A stretch of DNA of 64,000 nucleotides from Kluyvera cryocrescens NBRC 102467. GTDB taxonomy: Bacteria; Pseudomonadota; Gammaproteobacteria; Enterobacterales; Enterobacteriaceae. The position numbers and the translations under genes are program-made. Of the stretch, positions 7,171 through 17,977 are shown one piece after another (position 1 is the first letter of the stretch; every line of letters starts with the position of its first letter). The notes under the pieces are model-generated. The model worked only from the letters and a program-made list of their open reading frames with translations. It was not told where the DNA came from and searched no databases. The stretch covers positions 47,762 through 111,761 of the forward strand of contig NZ_BCTM01000018.1 of the NCBI RefSeq assembly GCF_001571285.1. Direction: 5' to 3'.

Positions 7171-9996
7171 ATGGATAAGATCGAAGTTCGGGGCGCCCGC
7201 ACCCATAATCTCAAAAACATCAACCTCGTCATCCCTCGCGACAAACTGATTGTCGTGACCGGGCTGTCTGGGTCTGGTAAATCCTCATTGGCTTTCGACA
7301 CCCTCTACGCCGAGGGGCAGCGTCGCTACGTAGAATCGCTTTCTGCCTATGCGCGTCAGTTCCTGTCGCTGATGGAAAAGCCGGACGTCGATCATATTGA
7401 AGGGCTGTCGCCGGCTATCTCCATTGAGCAGAAGTCGACCTCACACAACCCGCGTTCTACCGTCGGTACCATCACCGAAATTCACGACTATTTGCGTCTG
7501 CTGTACGCTCGCGTCGGTGAGCCGCGCTGTCCGGATCACGACGTGCCGCTGGCGGCGCAAACCGTCAGCCAGATGGTCGATAACGTGCTGTCGCAGCCGG
7601 AGGGCAAGCGTCTGATGCTGCTGGCTCCGATCATCAAAGAGCGTAAGGGCGAGCACACCAAAACGCTGGAAAACCTGGCAAGCCAGGGCTATATCCGCGC
7701 GCGTATTGACGGCGAAGTTTGCGATCTGTCCGATCCACCGAAGCTCGAACTGCAGAAGAAACACACCATTGAAGTGGTTATCGACCGTTTCAAAGTGCGC
7801 GATGATTTAGCTCAACGCCTGGCGGAATCGTTTGAAACCGCGCTGGAGCTCTCCGGCGGTACGGCGGTGGTCTCCGACATGGACGATCCAAAAGCGGAAG
7901 AGCTGCTGTTCTCCGCCAACTTCGCCTGCCCAATCTGCGGCTACAGCATGCGTGAACTCGAACCACGCCTGTTTTCATTCAACAACCCGGCCGGCGCCTG
8001 CCCAACCTGTGACGGCCTGGGCGTACAGCAGTATTTCGACCCCGACCGTGTTATCCAGAATCCAGAGCTGTCGCTCGCCGGCGGTGCGATTCGCGGCTGG
8101 GATCGCCGCAACTTCTATTATTTCCAGATGCTGAAATCACTGGCGGAGCACTACCAGTTTGATATCGAAGCGCCGTGGGACAGCCTGGGCGCTGTCGCAC
8201 AGAAGGCGATTCTGTACGGTTCAGGCAAAGAGTCGATTGAATTCAAATACATCAACGACCGTGGCGATACCTCCGTGCGCCGCCATCCGTTCGAAGGCGT
8301 GCTGCATAATATGGAGCGCCGCTATAAAGAGACGGAATCGAGCGCGGTCCGCGAAGAGCTGGCGAAATTCATCAGCAACCGCTCTTGCACCAGCTGTGAC
8401 GGTACGCGCCTGCGTCGCGAAGCCCGCCACGTGTACGTTGAAAATACGCCGCTGCCCACCATTTCCGACATGAGCATCGGTCACGCGCTGGACTTCTTCA
8501 CCAACCTGAAGCTGGCCGGTCAACGGGCAAAAATTGCTGAAAAGGTCCTGAAAGAGATTGGCGATCGCCTCAAGTTCCTCGTGAACGTCGGCCTGAACTA
8601 CCTGACCCTTTCGCGTTCCGCTGAGACGCTGTCCGGTGGTGAAGCACAGCGTATTCGCCTGGCCAGCCAAATCGGGGCAGGCCTGGTGGGCGTCATGTAC
8701 GTGCTGGATGAGCCGTCAATCGGCCTGCACCAGCGCGATAACGAACGTCTGCTGGGAACGCTGGTTCACCTGCGTAACCTCGGTAACACGGTGATTGTGG
8801 TCGAACACGATGAAGACGCTATTCGCGCCGCGGACCACGTTATCGACATTGGCCCTGGTGCAGGCGTGCACGGCGGCCAGGTGGTTGCCGAAGGGACGCT
8901 GGATGACATCATGGCGGTGCCAGAGTCGTTAACCGGGCAGTTCATGAGCGGCAAACGCAAAATTGAAGTGCCGAAAAACCGCGTTCCGGCCGATCCGGAA
9001 AAAGTGCTTAAACTGACCGGCGCATCGGGTAACAACCTCAAAGACGTGACCCTTACGCTGCCAGTCGGCCTGTTTACCTGCATCACCGGCGTTTCCGGCT
9101 CGGGTAAATCGACGCTGATTAACGACACGCTGTTCCCTATTGCGCAGACGCAGTTGAATGGCGCAACCATTGCCGAACCGGCACCGTATCGTGACGTTCA
9201 GGGACTGGAACATTTCGATAAAGTTATCGATATCGACCAGAGCCCAATCGGCCGTACGCCACGCTCTAACCCAGCGACCTACACCGGCGTCTTTACGCCG
9301 GTGCGCGAGCTGTTTGCCGGCGTGCCTGAGTCACGTTCGCGCGGCTACACGCCGGGACGCTTTAGCTTTAACGTCCGCGGTGGGCGCTGTGAAGCCTGTC
9401 AGGGCGATGGCGTTATCAAAGTTGAAATGCACTTCCTGCCGGATATCTACGTGCCGTGCGACCAGTGCAAAGGCAAACGCTATAACCGCGAAACGCTAGA
9501 AATTAAGTACAAAGGCAAGACTATCCACGAAGTGCTGGATATGACCATCGAAGAGGCACGCGAATTCTTCGATGCCGTACCGGCGCTGGCGCGTAAGCTG
9601 CAAACCCTGATGGACGTGGGCCTGACCTACATCCGTCTTGGTCAATCGGCTACCACGCTGTCCGGCGGTGAAGCCCAGCGCGTGAAGCTGGCGCGCGAGC
9701 TGTCAAAACGCGGTACCGGCCAGACGCTGTACATTCTGGATGAACCTACCACCGGTCTGCACTTTGCCGATATCCAGCAGCTGTTAGAAGTGCTGCATCA
9801 GCTTAGGGATCAGGGCAATACCATCGTGGTGATTGAGCATAACCTGGACGTCATTAAGACGGCCGACTGGATTGTCGATCTCGGCCCAGAGGGCGGTAGC
9901 GGCGGCGGTGAAATCCTCGTTTCCGGCACCCCGGAAACGGTGGCTAACTGCGAAGCTTCGCACACCGCGCGCTTCCTGAAGCCGCTGCTGTCGTAA
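7171..9996 (+). CDS. uvrA: UvrA, ABC-type damage-recognition subunit of the UvrABC excinuclease
   Basis: 941 residues, close to the E. coli length. It has two ABC ATPase modules: the first Walker A is GLSGSGKSS at residues 31-39, the second GVSGSGKST near 640. Each has an ABC signature (LSGGEAQR) and a Walker B ending in LDEPS or LDEPT. Zinc-finger cysteines are seen in [16 protein letters not shown], in CTSCDGTR, and in [19 protein letters not shown]. As a dimer with UvrB it scans DNA for bulky lesions and loads UvrB. SOS induction is expected from the LexA box at 7067. The stop codon directly abuts the stop of convergent yjbR with no spacer. Confidence 0.98.
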   Translation: MDKIEVRGARTHNLKNINLVIPRDKLIVVTGLSGSGKSSLAFDTLYAEGQRRYVESLSAYARQFLSLMEKPDVDHIEGLSPAISIEQKSTSHNPRSTVGTITEIHDYLRLLYARVGEPRCPDHDVPLAAQTVSQMVDNVLSQPEGKRLMLLAPIIKERKGEHTKTLENLASQGYIRARIDGEVCDLSDPPKLELQKKHTIEVVIDRFKVRDDLAQRLAESFETALELSGGTAVVSDMDDPKAEELLFSANFACPICGYSMRELEPRLFSFNNPAGACPTCDGLGVQQYFDPDRVIQNPELSLAGGAIRGWDRRNFYYFQMLKSLAEHYQFDIEAPWDSLGAVAQKAILYGSGKESIEFKYINDRGDTSVRRHPFEGVLHNMERRYKETESSAVREELAKFISNRSCTSCDGTRLRREARHVYVENTPLPTISDMSIGHALDFFTNLKLAGQRAKIAEKVLKEIGDRLKFLVNVGLNYLTLSRSAETLSGGEAQRIRLASQIGAGLVGVMYVLDEPSIGLHQRDNERLLGTLVHLRNLGNTVIVVEHDEDAIRAADHVIDIGPGAGVHGGQVVAEGTLDDIMAVPESLTGQFMSGKRKIEVPKNRVPADPEKVLKLTGASGNNLKDVTLTLPVGLFTCITGVSGSGKSTLINDTLFPIAQTQLNGATIAEPAPYRDVQGLEHFDKVIDIDQSPIGRTPRSNPATYTGVFTPVRELFAGVPESRSRGYTPGRFSFNVRGGRCEACQGDGVIKVEMHFLPDIYVPCDQCKGKRYNRETLEIKYKGKTIHEVLDMTIEEAREFFDAVPALARKLQTLMDVGLTYIRLGQSATTLSGGEAQRVKLARELSKRGTGQTLYILDEPTTGLHFADIQQLLEVLHQLRDQGNTIVVIEHNLDVIKTADWIVDLGPEGGSGGGEILVSGTPETVANCEASHTARFLKPLLS

Positions 9997-10350
9997 TTAC
10001 GAGTACATCTGCTGCCGGAGCGCTTCCGGCAGCAGCTCGACCGCCAACTGATAGGATGCATCGACCAGGTAGTAAATCTGTGAGTTTGGCAGTGAGCCGT
10101 CGAGATACACCGTACTCCAGTGCGCTTTATTGAGATGGCGGCTGGGGCGCACATCTTTATGCTGTTCACGCAGCAGTTCTGCCAGTTCGGGGCTGGTTTT
10201 CAGTGACACCGCCGGGCGGTCTTCCACATCTTTAACCATCGCGAAAAGCACATCGGCCACTTTAATCTGAGTTGCCTTCCAATCGCTGTGGACGCTTTGC
10301 TCCGCGCCACGCTTAGCCATGCAGTACAGCAGAAGATCCGAACTGGTCAT
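9997..10350 (-). CDS. yjbR: YjbR, MmcQ/YjbR-family (CyaY-like fold) protein
   Basis: 117 residues, matching E. coli YjbR over nearly its whole length (LLLYCMAKRGAEQSVHSDWKATQIKV, DRPAVSLKTSPELAELLREQH, DVRPSRHLNKAHWSTVYLDGS). The family folds like the double-wing DNA-binding or frataxin-like domain; the function is unproven. Two upstream ATGs are in frame, but the ATG at 10350 is 7 bases after GGAG and matches the K-12 N-terminus, while the ATG two codons earlier is only 1 base from it. It is convergent with uvrA, the two stop codons touching. Confidence 0.92.
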   Translation of the reverse strand: MTSSDLLLYCMAKRGAEQSVHSDWKATQIKVADVLFAMVKDVEDRPAVSLKTSPELAELLREQHKDVRPSRHLNKAHWSTVYLDGSLPNSQIYYLVDASYQLAVELLPEALRQQMYS

Positions 10351-10481
10351 CGTCATACTCCTTTGTATTACTGCCACCTGTGCAAAAAATCATCACCTTC
10401 AGTGTGCAACAAGACGCCGAAAGGTTAAACCTTCCAGCGCATTATTTCGCCTAAAAAAGCATCGTTTTTTTGGTGGGACGT

Positions 10482-11195
10482 TCAATACTCGGAGTTAACG
10501 ATCACTTCTTCATTGAAGGCGCCGGCCTGTGGCAATGGGCGATAGGTTGAGTTTGAGGCGCGCAGCACGCGGATCCCTCTGGCTCCGACTTCACGCGCAG
10601 CGGTGATGTCGTTGTCGGAATCACCGTAGAACACCCGAACATTTTTCTCTTTCAGCCACTGCGTTTTGCTGTTTTGTCCCGGATGATCACCGGCAAAAAT
10701 CACCGGATTCATGCTCGTAGCGGGGATCAGGAAATCATCCTGCAGCGTTTTGGAGACGGTTTCGGTTTTGGTCGGGCTGCGTCCGGTGACAAAGTAGATG
10801 CTGTCGCCGCGCTTCACGTGCATCGCAATCAGCGATCGCGCAACTTCTTTGGGAATGCTAAAAGCATCCCAACCGTTGTTCATTTTTTCCCAAAAATCAG
10901 GGTTCTTCAGGTAGTCCTCGCTGTCCGGTGAATAGGTTCTTTGTCCGCGCCAAAAGCCAGGGCTGGAGAACAACACGGTATCATCGATATCAAAACCGAC
11001 GGCCATCGGCGGATGACCAAGCAGACTATTTTCAATCTGTGCCACAGAGACCCAATGGATAGGCGCTTGCTCAGCAAGTTTCGCAATATCGGTCCCTGGA
11101 TAGAGTGGCGAAGGCGACGACGCATGAGCCGTCACCGAAGCATTCAGTGCAAATAACAAGCAGACGGCACTGAGAGCTTGCGTAATCTTGCGCAT
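10482..11195 (-). CDS. aphA: AphA, periplasmic class B non-specific acid phosphatase
   Basis: 237 residues, the E. coli length. A signal peptide of about 25 residues ends near AHA. The HAD-type catalytic motif FDIDDT at 68-73 supplies the nucleophile Asp69 and Asp71; the second aspartate motif [13 protein letters not shown] is near residue 190. Class B phosphatases are magnesium-dependent tetramers that hydrolyse nucleotides and other phosphomonoesters in the periplasm and can transfer phosphate. It lies alone between yjbR and tyrB; no regulatory site is clear. Confidence 0.97.
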   Translation of the reverse strand: MRKITQALSAVCLLFALNASVTAHASSPSPLYPGTDIAKLAEQAPIHWVSVAQIENSLLGHPPMAVGFDIDDTVLFSSPGFWRGQRTYSPDSEDYLKNPDFWEKMNNGWDAFSIPKEVARSLIAMHVKRGDSIYFVTGRSPTKTETVSKTLQDDFLIPATSMNPVIFAGDHPGQNSKTQWLKEKNVRVFYGDSDNDITAAREVGARGIRVLRASNSTYRPLPQAGAFNEEVIVNSEY

Positions 11196-11392
11196 GTTTT
11201 CCCTTAATTCGTCGATTCGTTATTGTTTTAAAGTGAGTGGACTGCCAATAAAGCACTGCGACCTTACCGTCTGGGGTCGATGAAAGGAAGGTTTTTCTAA
11301 GAATAATCCTGAAAAAAGTAGGGGGATCACACTTTAATTAGTGGAAAACACTCTGGCTCGGCGCAAAGCTTAGAGCCAGAGTGAGCACATAC

Positions 11393-12586
11393 TTACATTA
11401 CCGCAGCAAAGGCTTTGGCAACCCGCTGTACGTTTCGGCTGTTGAGCCCTGCCACGCACATGCGGCCGCTGGCAATCAGGTAAACACCGAACTCATCGCG
11501 CAGTCGGTCAACCTGTTGCGCACTCAGGCCGGTGTAGCTAAACATCCCACGCTGCTTGAGCAGATAGTCGAAGTTGCCGTTCGGCATCTCTTCTTTCAGC
11601 ACGTTGACCAGCGCCTGGCGCATTTCCAGAATACGTGTACGCATCCCTTCCACTTCCGCCAGCCAGTTAGCTTTAAGCTCAGCGTCGCCCAGCACCGCTG
11701 CCACCACCTGCGCCCCGAAGTTCGGTGGGCTGGAGTAGTTACGACGGACGGTTGCTTTCAACTGACCCAGCACGCGCAGCGCGGTTTCATTATCTTCACA
11801 GATAATCGACAGGCCGCCGACGCGCTCGCCGTACAGGGAGAAAATCTTAGAGAAGGAGTTGCTGACCAGCGCAGGCAGCCCGGCGGCGGCAATCGCGCGA
11901 ATAGCGTAGGCGTCCTCATCCATCCCCGCGCCAAAACCTTGGTAAGCGATATCGAGGAATGGGATCAGTTCACGGGCCTTCAGCACCTCAACCACTGCGT
12001 CCCACTGCGCAGGCGTGAGATCGGCGCCGGTCGGGTTATGGCAGCACGGATGCAGCAGCACGATGCTGCGTGCTGGCAGCGTGTTGAGTTTTTCCAGCAG
12101 CGCGTCCACGCGCACGCCGTTGGTTTCGCTGTCGAACCACGGGTAGGTGCCAACGGTAAAGCCCGCGCCTTCAAAAATCGCGATATGGTTTTCCCACGTC
12201 GGGTCGCTGACCCACACGCCGGAATCGGGGAAGTAGCGCTTGAGGAAATCCGCACCAACCTTCAGTGCACCGGAGCCACCGAGGGTTTGAATTGTCGCCA
12301 CGCGCTGTTGCTGGAGAACCGGGTTGTCCGCGCCAAACAGCAGCGGCGCCACGGTGTGACGGTAGCTGTTAAGCCCTTCCATCGGCAGATACAAAGAGGC
12401 GCCGTGCGGCTGCGCGTTCAGACGCGCTTCGGCTTTCGCCACCGCCTGCAGCTGTGGAATGATGCCGTCTTCGTTGTAGTACAGCCCGATACTGAGGTTA
12501 ACTTTGTCGCTGCGCGGATCTTCTTTGAAGCGTTCCATTAACGAAAGAATGGGGTCGCCCGCATAGGCGTCAACTTTTTGAAACAC
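11393..12586 (-). CDS. tyrB: TyrB, aromatic amino-acid aminotransferase
   Basis: 397 residues, a class I PLP-dependent aminotransferase. The PLP-binding lysine is Lys247 in [22 protein letters not shown] near 183 and the substrate-carboxylate arginine region near the C-terminus ([11 protein letters not shown]) are present. It performs the last step of tyrosine and phenylalanine synthesis and can serve in leucine synthesis. E. coli tyrB is repressed by TyrR; a TGTAAA half-site lies just before the start here, but no full TyrR box could be confirmed. The start is the ATG at 12586, where the frame begins [13 protein letters not shown], as in K-12. Confidence 0.97.
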   Translation of the reverse strand: MFQKVDAYAGDPILSLMERFKEDPRSDKVNLSIGLYYNEDGIIPQLQAVAKAEARLNAQPHGASLYLPMEGLNSYRHTVAPLLFGADNPVLQQQRVATIQTLGGSGALKVGADFLKRYFPDSGVWVSDPTWENHIAIFEGAGFTVGTYPWFDSETNGVRVDALLEKLNTLPARSIVLLHPCCHNPTGADLTPAQWDAVVEVLKARELIPFLDIAYQGFGAGMDEDAYAIRAIAAAGLPALVSNSFSKIFSLYGERVGGLSIICEDNETALRVLGQLKATVRRNYSSPPNFGAQVVAAVLGDAELKANWLAEVEGMRTRILEMRQALVNVLKEEMPNGNFDYLLKQRGMFSYTGLSAQQVDRLRDEFGVYLIASGRMCVAGLNSRNVQRVAKAFAAVM

Positions 12587-12715
12587 GCGATGGTTCTCCA
12601 GGTTTACAGAAAGGCAGGAAATAACACAATAAACCGGATGCTGCGGAAGGTCGAGAGGTAGTTGCGGGTTTTGCCCGGCATCGCATAACGACGCCAGGCG
12701 GTGTGGCGTTAACGC

Positions 12716-13795
12716 TTAATCAATATACTTCATCGCCACGCGCGACGTCAGCCGCGTAATAAGTTCGTAAGCACTTACTTTTGTAATTTCAGCGATGCGT
12801 TCAACCGGCAGCCCCTGGCCCCACATGATCACCGTATCACCGGTTTTATCTTCCGCTTCAGGCCCTAAATCGACGCAAATCATATCCATCGCCACGCGGC
12901 CAACAATCGGGACTTCACGGCCGTTCACCAGTACCGGCGTTCCGGATGGCGCGGCGCGAGGATAACCATCGCCGTAGCCCATCGCCACCACGCCCAGGCG
13001 GGTGTCACGCTCGCTGATCCACGTACCGCCGTAGCCTACCGCTTCACCGGCTTTATGCTCGCGTACCGCAATCAGGCTGGAAGTCAGCGACATCACCGGC
13101 TGCATGCCAAAATCCGGCCCCCACGGCTTTTGCTCCAGCGGCGATACGCCGTAGAGAATAATGCCCGGGCGCGCCCAATCGAAATGCGATTGTGGCCACA
13201 GCAGAATGCCGCCGGAAGCAGCAATGGAGCGCAGCCCCGGCTTGCCGGCGGTAAAGGTATTGAAGATGTCCAGTTGGCGTTCCGTCGCCCCGCAGTCCGG
13301 CTCATCGGCGCGGGCAAAGTGGCTGACGATATTGACCGGCTGGCGAACATTTTTGCACTGGCTCAGGCGCTGATAAAAGGCTTCCGCTTCTTCCGGGCGA
13401 ACGCCCAGGCGGTGCATACCGGTATCGAGCTTCATCCACACGGTGACCGGCTCATCTATTTCGGCGGTTTCCAGCGCTTCAAGCTGCTCAATGTTATGCA
13501 CAGCGGTATGCAACTGCTGCGTCGAGATGGTCGGCAGATCCGTGGCGTTAAAGAACCCTTCCAGCAGCAGGATCGGCTGGGTAATACCGCCGTCGCGCAG
13601 GCGCAGGGCCTCTTCAAGGCGGGCAACGCCAAAAGCATCGGCGTCGGGGAGCGTTCGCGCGGTCTCGAGGAGACCGTGTCCGTATGCGTTCGCTTTCACC
13701 ACCGCAACCAGCTTGCTGGCAGGTGCCAGTTCACGCAGACGTTGCAGGTTGTGTCGCAGAGCGCGGCGGTTAATGACTACAGTTGCCGCTTGCAT
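12716..13795 (-). CDS. alr: Alr, biosynthetic alanine racemase
   Basis: 359 residues, a fold-type III PLP enzyme. Lys34 in [10 protein letters not shown] is the PLP lysine, and the tyrosine in AVGYGGTW is the second catalytic base. It makes D-alanine for peptidoglycan. It lies 47 bp downstream of dnaB on the same strand, as in E. coli, and is probably co-transcribed. The stretch between alr and tyrB (12587-12715) has a hairpin (ACGCCA/TGGCGT) about 5-25 bp past the alr stop that may end the transcript. Confidence 0.97.
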   Translation of the reverse strand: MQAATVVINRRALRHNLQRLRELAPASKLVAVVKANAYGHGLLETARTLPDADAFGVARLEEALRLRDGGITQPILLLEGFFNATDLPTISTQQLHTAVHNIEQLEALETAEIDEPVTVWMKLDTGMHRLGVRPEEAEAFYQRLSQCKNVRQPVNIVSHFARADEPDCGATERQLDIFNTFTAGKPGLRSIAASGGILLWPQSHFDWARPGIILYGVSPLEQKPWGPDFGMQPVMSLTSSLIAVREHKAGEAVGYGGTWISERDTRLGVVAMGYGDGYPRAAPSGTPVLVNGREVPIVGRVAMDMICVDLGPEAEDKTGDTVIMWGQGLPVERIAEITKVSAYELITRLTSRVAMKYID

Positions 13796-13842
13796 TTGTG
13801 TTCCTTGATAAGTGTTTGCTTGAATGACCTGATTCAGTGTTG

Positions 13843-15258
13843 TTATTCGTCGTCGTACTGCGGACCGGCGTAGTTATCGAAACGCGACCACTGACCGTTA
13901 AAGGTCAGACGTACCGTACCGATTGGGCCGTTACGCTGTTTACCAATAATAATCTCGGCAATGCCTTTTAAGTCACTGTTTTCGTGATAAACCTCATCAC
14001 GATAGATGAACATAATTAAGTCGGCATCCTGCTCGATGGAGCCGGATTCACGCAGGTCGGAGTTGACCGGGCGTTTATCCGCACGTTGTTCCAGGGAACG
14101 GTTAAGCTGCGACAGCGCGACCACCGGCACATGTAATTCTTTGGCTAACGCCTTCAGAGAGCGGGAAATTTCCGCAATTTCCAGCGTACGGTTATCGGAA
14201 AGCGACGGCACACGCATCAGCTGCAGGTAGTCGATCATAATAAGACCAATACCGCCGTGCTCGCGGGCAATACGACGCGCGCGCGAGCGCACTTCCGTCG
14301 GCGTCAGGCCGGAGGAGTCATCAATGTAGATATTACGTTTTTCCAGCAGGATCCCCATGGTGCCGGAGATACGCGCCCAATCCTCATCATCGAGCTGGCC
14401 GGTACGAATACGGGTCTGGTCAACGCGAGAAAGCGATGCCAGGGAACGCATCATAATCTGCTCTGATGGCATCTCAAGACTGAAGATCAGTACCGGTTTG
14501 TCCTGCAACATCGCCGCGTTTTCGACGAGGTTCATCGCAAATGTCGTTTTACCCATCGACGGACGCGCCGCGACGATAATCAAATCCGACGGCTGTAAGC
14601 CTGCGGTCTTTTTATTGAGGTCATCGTAGCCGGTATTCACACCAGTGACGCCGTCGTGCGGCTGCTGGAATAGCTGCTCAATACGCGCCACCGTGGCGTC
14701 GAGCACCTCGGTGATGTTTCTCGGGCCTTCATCTTTGTTGGCACGACTTTCGGCAATTTTAAAGACGCGGGACTCAGCCAGATCCAGCAGGTCTTCGCTG
14801 GTGCGCCCCTGCGGGTCGAAGCCGGCTTCGGCGATTTCGTTCGCGACCGCAATCATTTCGCGCACAACCGCACGTTCGCGGACGATGTCGGCATAAGCAC
14901 TAATGTTTGCCGCACTTGGCGTATTTTTGGATAACTCAGCCAGATAGGCAAAACCACCGACGCTGTCCAGTTGGCCCTGCCGCTCCAGCGATTCCGCGAG
15001 CGTGATCAGGTCAATCGGGCTACCGCCTTCCTGCAGTCGGCCCATCTCCGTGAAGATGTGACGGTGCGGGCGCGTGTAGAAATCGTCGGCGACGACGCGC
15101 TCAGCGACATCGTCCCAGCGCTCGTTATCCAACATTAAACCGCCCAACACCGATTGTTCCGCTTCAATCGAGTGCGGCGGTACTTTCAGACCTGCCACCT
15201 GAAAATCGCGTTCGCGAGCTTCGGTTTGAGGTTTGTTGAAGGGTTTATTTGCTGCCAT
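13843..15258 (-). CDS. dnaB: DnaB, replicative DNA helicase
   Basis: 471 residues, identical in length to E. coli DnaB. The N-terminal collar domain covers about 1-170 and the RecA-like motor 180-471. The Walker A loop ARPSMGKTT is at 231-239; [10 protein letters not shown] is Walker B and [23 protein letters not shown] contains the arginine-finger region. The hexamer unwinds the lagging strand ahead of the fork and is loaded by DnaC. It is divergent from qor across a short 63-bp gap holding both promoters. Confidence 0.98.
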   Translation of the reverse strand: MAANKPFNKPQTEARERDFQVAGLKVPPHSIEAEQSVLGGLMLDNERWDDVAERVVADDFYTRPHRHIFTEMGRLQEGGSPIDLITLAESLERQGQLDSVGGFAYLAELSKNTPSAANISAYADIVRERAVVREMIAVANEIAEAGFDPQGRTSEDLLDLAESRVFKIAESRANKDEGPRNITEVLDATVARIEQLFQQPHDGVTGVNTGYDDLNKKTAGLQPSDLIIVAARPSMGKTTFAMNLVENAAMLQDKPVLIFSLEMPSEQIMMRSLASLSRVDQTRIRTGQLDDEDWARISGTMGILLEKRNIYIDDSSGLTPTEVRSRARRIAREHGGIGLIMIDYLQLMRVPSLSDNRTLEIAEISRSLKALAKELHVPVVALSQLNRSLEQRADKRPVNSDLRESGSIEQDADLIMFIYRDEVYHENSDLKGIAEIIIGKQRNGPIGTVRLTFNGQWSRFDNYAGPQYDDE

Positions 15259-15321
15259 AGTGAATGGTATTACCGAGATAAAGAGTGGGTCGAAAGATTA
15301 CCACATTGTTCTGGAGGAAGC

Positions 15322-16305
15322 ATGGCAACCCGTATTGAATTTAGCAAACATGGCGGCCCCGAAGTGCTAAACGCCGTCGAATTCACCCCCAACGCCCCTG
15401 CTGAAAACGAAGTGCAGGTGGAAAACAAAGCGATCGGCATTAACTATATCGATACCTATATCCGCAGCGGCCTTTACCCGCCGCCATCAATGCCAAGCGG
15501 TTTGGGCACCGAAGCCGCGGGCATAGTCAGCCAGGTAGGCAGCAACGTTAAGCATATCAAAGCTGGCGATCGCGTGGTTTACGCGCAGTCGGGGCTTGGC
15601 GCCTACAGTTCCGTGCATAACGTCGCGGCCGATAAAGTCGCCCTGTTGCCGGCGGCTATTTCTTACGAGCAGGCCGCCGCTTCATTCCTGAAGGGGCTGA
15701 CGGTCTTTTATCTGCTGCGCAAAACCTATGAAATCAAACCCGGCGAACCGTTTCTGTTTCATGCGGCCGCGGGCGGCGTCGGTCTGATTGCCTGCCAGTG
15801 GGCTAAAGCGCTAGGGGCGAAGCTCATTGGTACGGTCGGCAGCGCTGAGAAAGCGCAGCGTGCGCTACAGGCCGGAGCCTGGCAGGTGATTAACTATCGT
15901 GATGAAAATATTGCCGAGCGGGTGAAAGCCATCACCGGCGGTAAAAAGCTGCCGGTGGTGTACGACTCGGTTGGCAAAGACACCTGGGAAGCATCGCTCG
16001 ACTGCTTGCAGCGCCGTGGCCTGATGGTCAGTTTTGGTAACTCGTCCGGGCCGGTGACCGGTGTTAACCTCGGCATCCTCAACCAAAAAGGCTCACTGTT
16101 TGTCACACGCCCTTCCCTCAACGGCTACATCACGACCTATGACGAACTGAAGGAAGCCAGCCACGAGCTGTTCTCACTGATTGCCAGTGGGATCATTAAA
16201 GTGGATGTGGCGGCGAACCAAAAATATCCGCTGAAAGAGGCGCGACGCGCGCATGAGATTCTGGAGAGCCGGGCAACCCAGGGCTCGAGCCTGCTTATCC
16301 CGTAA
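15322..16305 (+). CDS. qor: Qor, NADPH-dependent quinone oxidoreductase (zeta-crystallin-like)
   Basis: 327 residues, the length of E. coli QOR1, in the zinc-free medium-chain dehydrogenase/reductase superfamily. The nucleotide-binding motif HAAAGGVGLIACQWAKALGA is near residue 147; YDSVGKDTWE and FGNSSGPV follow. It reduces quinones with NADPH. The frame is open upstream through the dnaB start, but the ATG at 15322 follows GGAGGAAGC and begins MATRIEFSKHGGPEVL. A strong terminator follows at 16329. Confidence 0.96.
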   Translation: MATRIEFSKHGGPEVLNAVEFTPNAPAENEVQVENKAIGINYIDTYIRSGLYPPPSMPSGLGTEAAGIVSQVGSNVKHIKAGDRVVYAQSGLGAYSSVHNVAADKVALLPAAISYEQAAASFLKGLTVFYLLRKTYEIKPGEPFLFHAAAGGVGLIACQWAKALGAKLIGTVGSAEKAQRALQAGAWQVINYRDENIAERVKAITGGKKLPVVYDSVGKDTWEASLDCLQRRGLMVSFGNSSGPVTGVNLGILNQKGSLFVTRPSLNGYITTYDELKEASHELFSLIASGIIKVDVAANQKYPLKEARRAHEILESRATQGSSLLIP

Positions 16306-16328
16306 AGATTCTGCGGCACAAAAGACTA

Positions 16329-16359
16329 GGGCTTCCCGTAGGAAGCCCTTTCTTTTTTT
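16329..16359 (+). terminator. intrinsic terminator of qor
   Basis: GGGCTTCC / GGAAGCCC hairpin with a 4-base loop followed by TTTCTTTTTTT. Confidence 0.93.
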
Positions 16360-16477
16360 AGTTCGGCTGTATGTAGGGTACAGCTCGATGAATTCGTTAA
16401 CGCCAGTCATAGTGACAGATTTTTTACGCGAATCCTACGGCGTTTTATGCAAAACTTTTGAGGTTGTGACGAAGCCC

Positions 16478-16717
16478 TCAATACCTCCGATAGTCGCCGC
16501 GCAAGCTCTGATTTTTCGGTGAATTAATCGCCCGAACGATCCACACCACCACCACGGCCAACAGCAACCACGGCAGCAGTTTAATCATCAGCGCGAACAA
16601 GCCGCCGACAAACATCAGCACCGTTGCCACTACCAGTGCGGCTATAATCCCGAGCAGCGAAATGCCCGTGACCAGCAGCATGACAAAAAATCCAATCACA
16701 AATAATAGTTCCAGCAT
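16478..16717 (-). CDS. pspG: PspG, phage-shock-protein inner-membrane effector
   Basis: 79 residues, close to the 80 of E. coli PspG, with two long hydrophobic segments (about 3-38 and 40-62: LELLFVIGFFVMLLVTGISLLG and LLPWLLLAVVVVWIVRAI). It belongs to the PspF-controlled response to inner-membrane stress, although unlinked to pspABC. The start at 16717 follows GGGAGAG; an open frame seven codons longer has no matching site. A sigma-54 promoter lies about 40 bp upstream, as the family's regulation requires. Confidence 0.93.
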   Translation of the reverse strand: MLELLFVIGFFVMLLVTGISLLGIIAALVVATVLMFVGGLFALMIKLLPWLLLAVVVVWIVRAINSPKNQSLRGDYRRY

Positions 16718-16755
16718 CGTCGCTCTCCCAGAATTCACACTTATCTGGTTGAACT

Positions 16756-16774
16756 ATTACAAAAACCGTGCCAA
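16756..16774 (-). promoter_or_regulatory. sigma-54 promoter of pspG
   Basis: Minus strand reads TTGGCACG-GTTT-TTGTAAT: complete -24 element and a -12 element with T in place of C. It fits the known PspF/sigma-54 control of pspG. Confidence 0.85.
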
Positions 16775-16856
16775 AAATAACTTATTGAATATAAACAAAA
16801 ACGCCCCGCAACATTGTGCAGAGCGTGGTGAATTTGACCAGGTTTTAGCGAAATAA

Positions 16857-17855
16857 TTAACGCTTATCGGCAACCAGTTTTAGCGCATGCTCAAGGACGT
16901 CAATACCTGCGCCGGCTTTGTGCGCATTTTCACTCAGGTAGCGACGCCACTGACGCGCCCCCGGGATACCCTGGAACAAGCCCAGCATATGACGCGTGAC
17001 GTGTCCCAGGTATGTACCATTGCTCAGCTCACGCTCAATGTAAGGGTACATGGCACGTACAACCGCCACCGGGTCGGCATCGACATCGCTCGCGCCGAAG
17101 ATCTCGCGGTCCACCGACGCCAGGATACCTGGATTCTGATAGGCTTCGCGCCCAACCATCACGCCGTCCATATGCGCCAGATGCGCTTTGGCCTCTTCCA
17201 GCGATTTAATGCCGCCGTTGATAGACATCGTCAGGTGCGGGAAATCACGCTTAAGCTGATAGACGCGCGGGTAGTCCAGCGGCGGGATCTCGCGGTTTTC
17301 TTTCGGGCTAAGCCCAGAAAGCCAGGCTTTACGCGCATGGATGATAAACATCTCGCACTCGCCGCGGCCGGAAACCGTGTCGATAAAATCGCAGAGGAAT
17401 TCGTAGCTGTCCTGGTCATCGATGCCGATACGCGTTTTAACCGTCACCGGGATCGACACCACGTCGCGCATCGCCTTCACGCAATCCGCCACCAACTGCG
17501 CATTACCCATCAGGCAAGCGCCAAACATGCCGTTCTGTACGCGGTCAGACGGGCAGCCAACATTGAGGTTAATCTCGTCATAGCCGCGCGCCTGCGCCAG
17601 CTTCGCACAGTGCGCGAGCTGAGCCGGATCGCTACCGCCAAGCTGCAGGGCAACCGGGTGCTCTTCTTCGCTGTAGGCCAGATAGTCGCCTTTACCGTGA
17701 ATAATCGCCCCGGTGGTCACCATCTCGGTATACAGCAGCGTGTGCTGCGACAGCAGGCGCAGGAAGTAGCGGCAGTGTCTATCCGTCCAGTCGAGCATTG
17801 GCGCGATGGAGAAACGGTGTGCAGGGAGAGCAGCAGTCGAAGATTCTGACAACAT
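16857..17855 (-). CDS. dusA: DusA, tRNA-dihydrouridine synthase A
   Basis: 332 residues, a flavin TIM-barrel enzyme that reduces uridines 20/20a in tRNA. The barrel begins with [36 protein letters not shown] contains the catalytic cysteine; [23 protein letters not shown] and [11 protein letters not shown] bind FMN. A short helical C-terminal domain follows. The N-terminus is a little shorter than annotated for K-12, but that extension is not conserved. It lies upstream of pspG, with a 140-bp gap that holds the pspG promoter. Confidence 0.96.
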   Translation of the reverse strand: MLSESSTAALPAHRFSIAPMLDWTDRHCRYFLRLLSQHTLLYTEMVTTGAIIHGKGDYLAYSEEEHPVALQLGGSDPAQLAHCAKLAQARGYDEINLNVGCPSDRVQNGMFGACLMGNAQLVADCVKAMRDVVSIPVTVKTRIGIDDQDSYEFLCDFIDTVSGRGECEMFIIHARKAWLSGLSPKENREIPPLDYPRVYQLKRDFPHLTMSINGGIKSLEEAKAHLAHMDGVMVGREAYQNPGILASVDREIFGASDVDADPVAVVRAMYPYIERELSNGTYLGHVTRHMLGLFQGIPGARQWRRYLSENAHKAGAGIDVLEHALKLVADKR

Positions 17856-17977
17856 GGCGATTATTTAAGCATCCGGGAAAAAGGGGCGGCTACTATAGCA
17901 TAAAGCCTGAACAGAAACGTAATGCTCGAGGGGAATCCCCCGGCGGCGCTAAGCTTAGCCGGAGGATGTGGCGTGGC

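Noticed and set aside
11381..12541. 386-codon open frame on the plus strand opposite tyrB
   Set aside because: Antisense shadow; tyrB on the other strand is full-length with its PLP lysine and all motifs.
12587..12715. Possible TyrR box upstream of tyrB
   Set aside because: Only one half (CTGTAAACC) is clear; the second half at the required spacing is not convincing.
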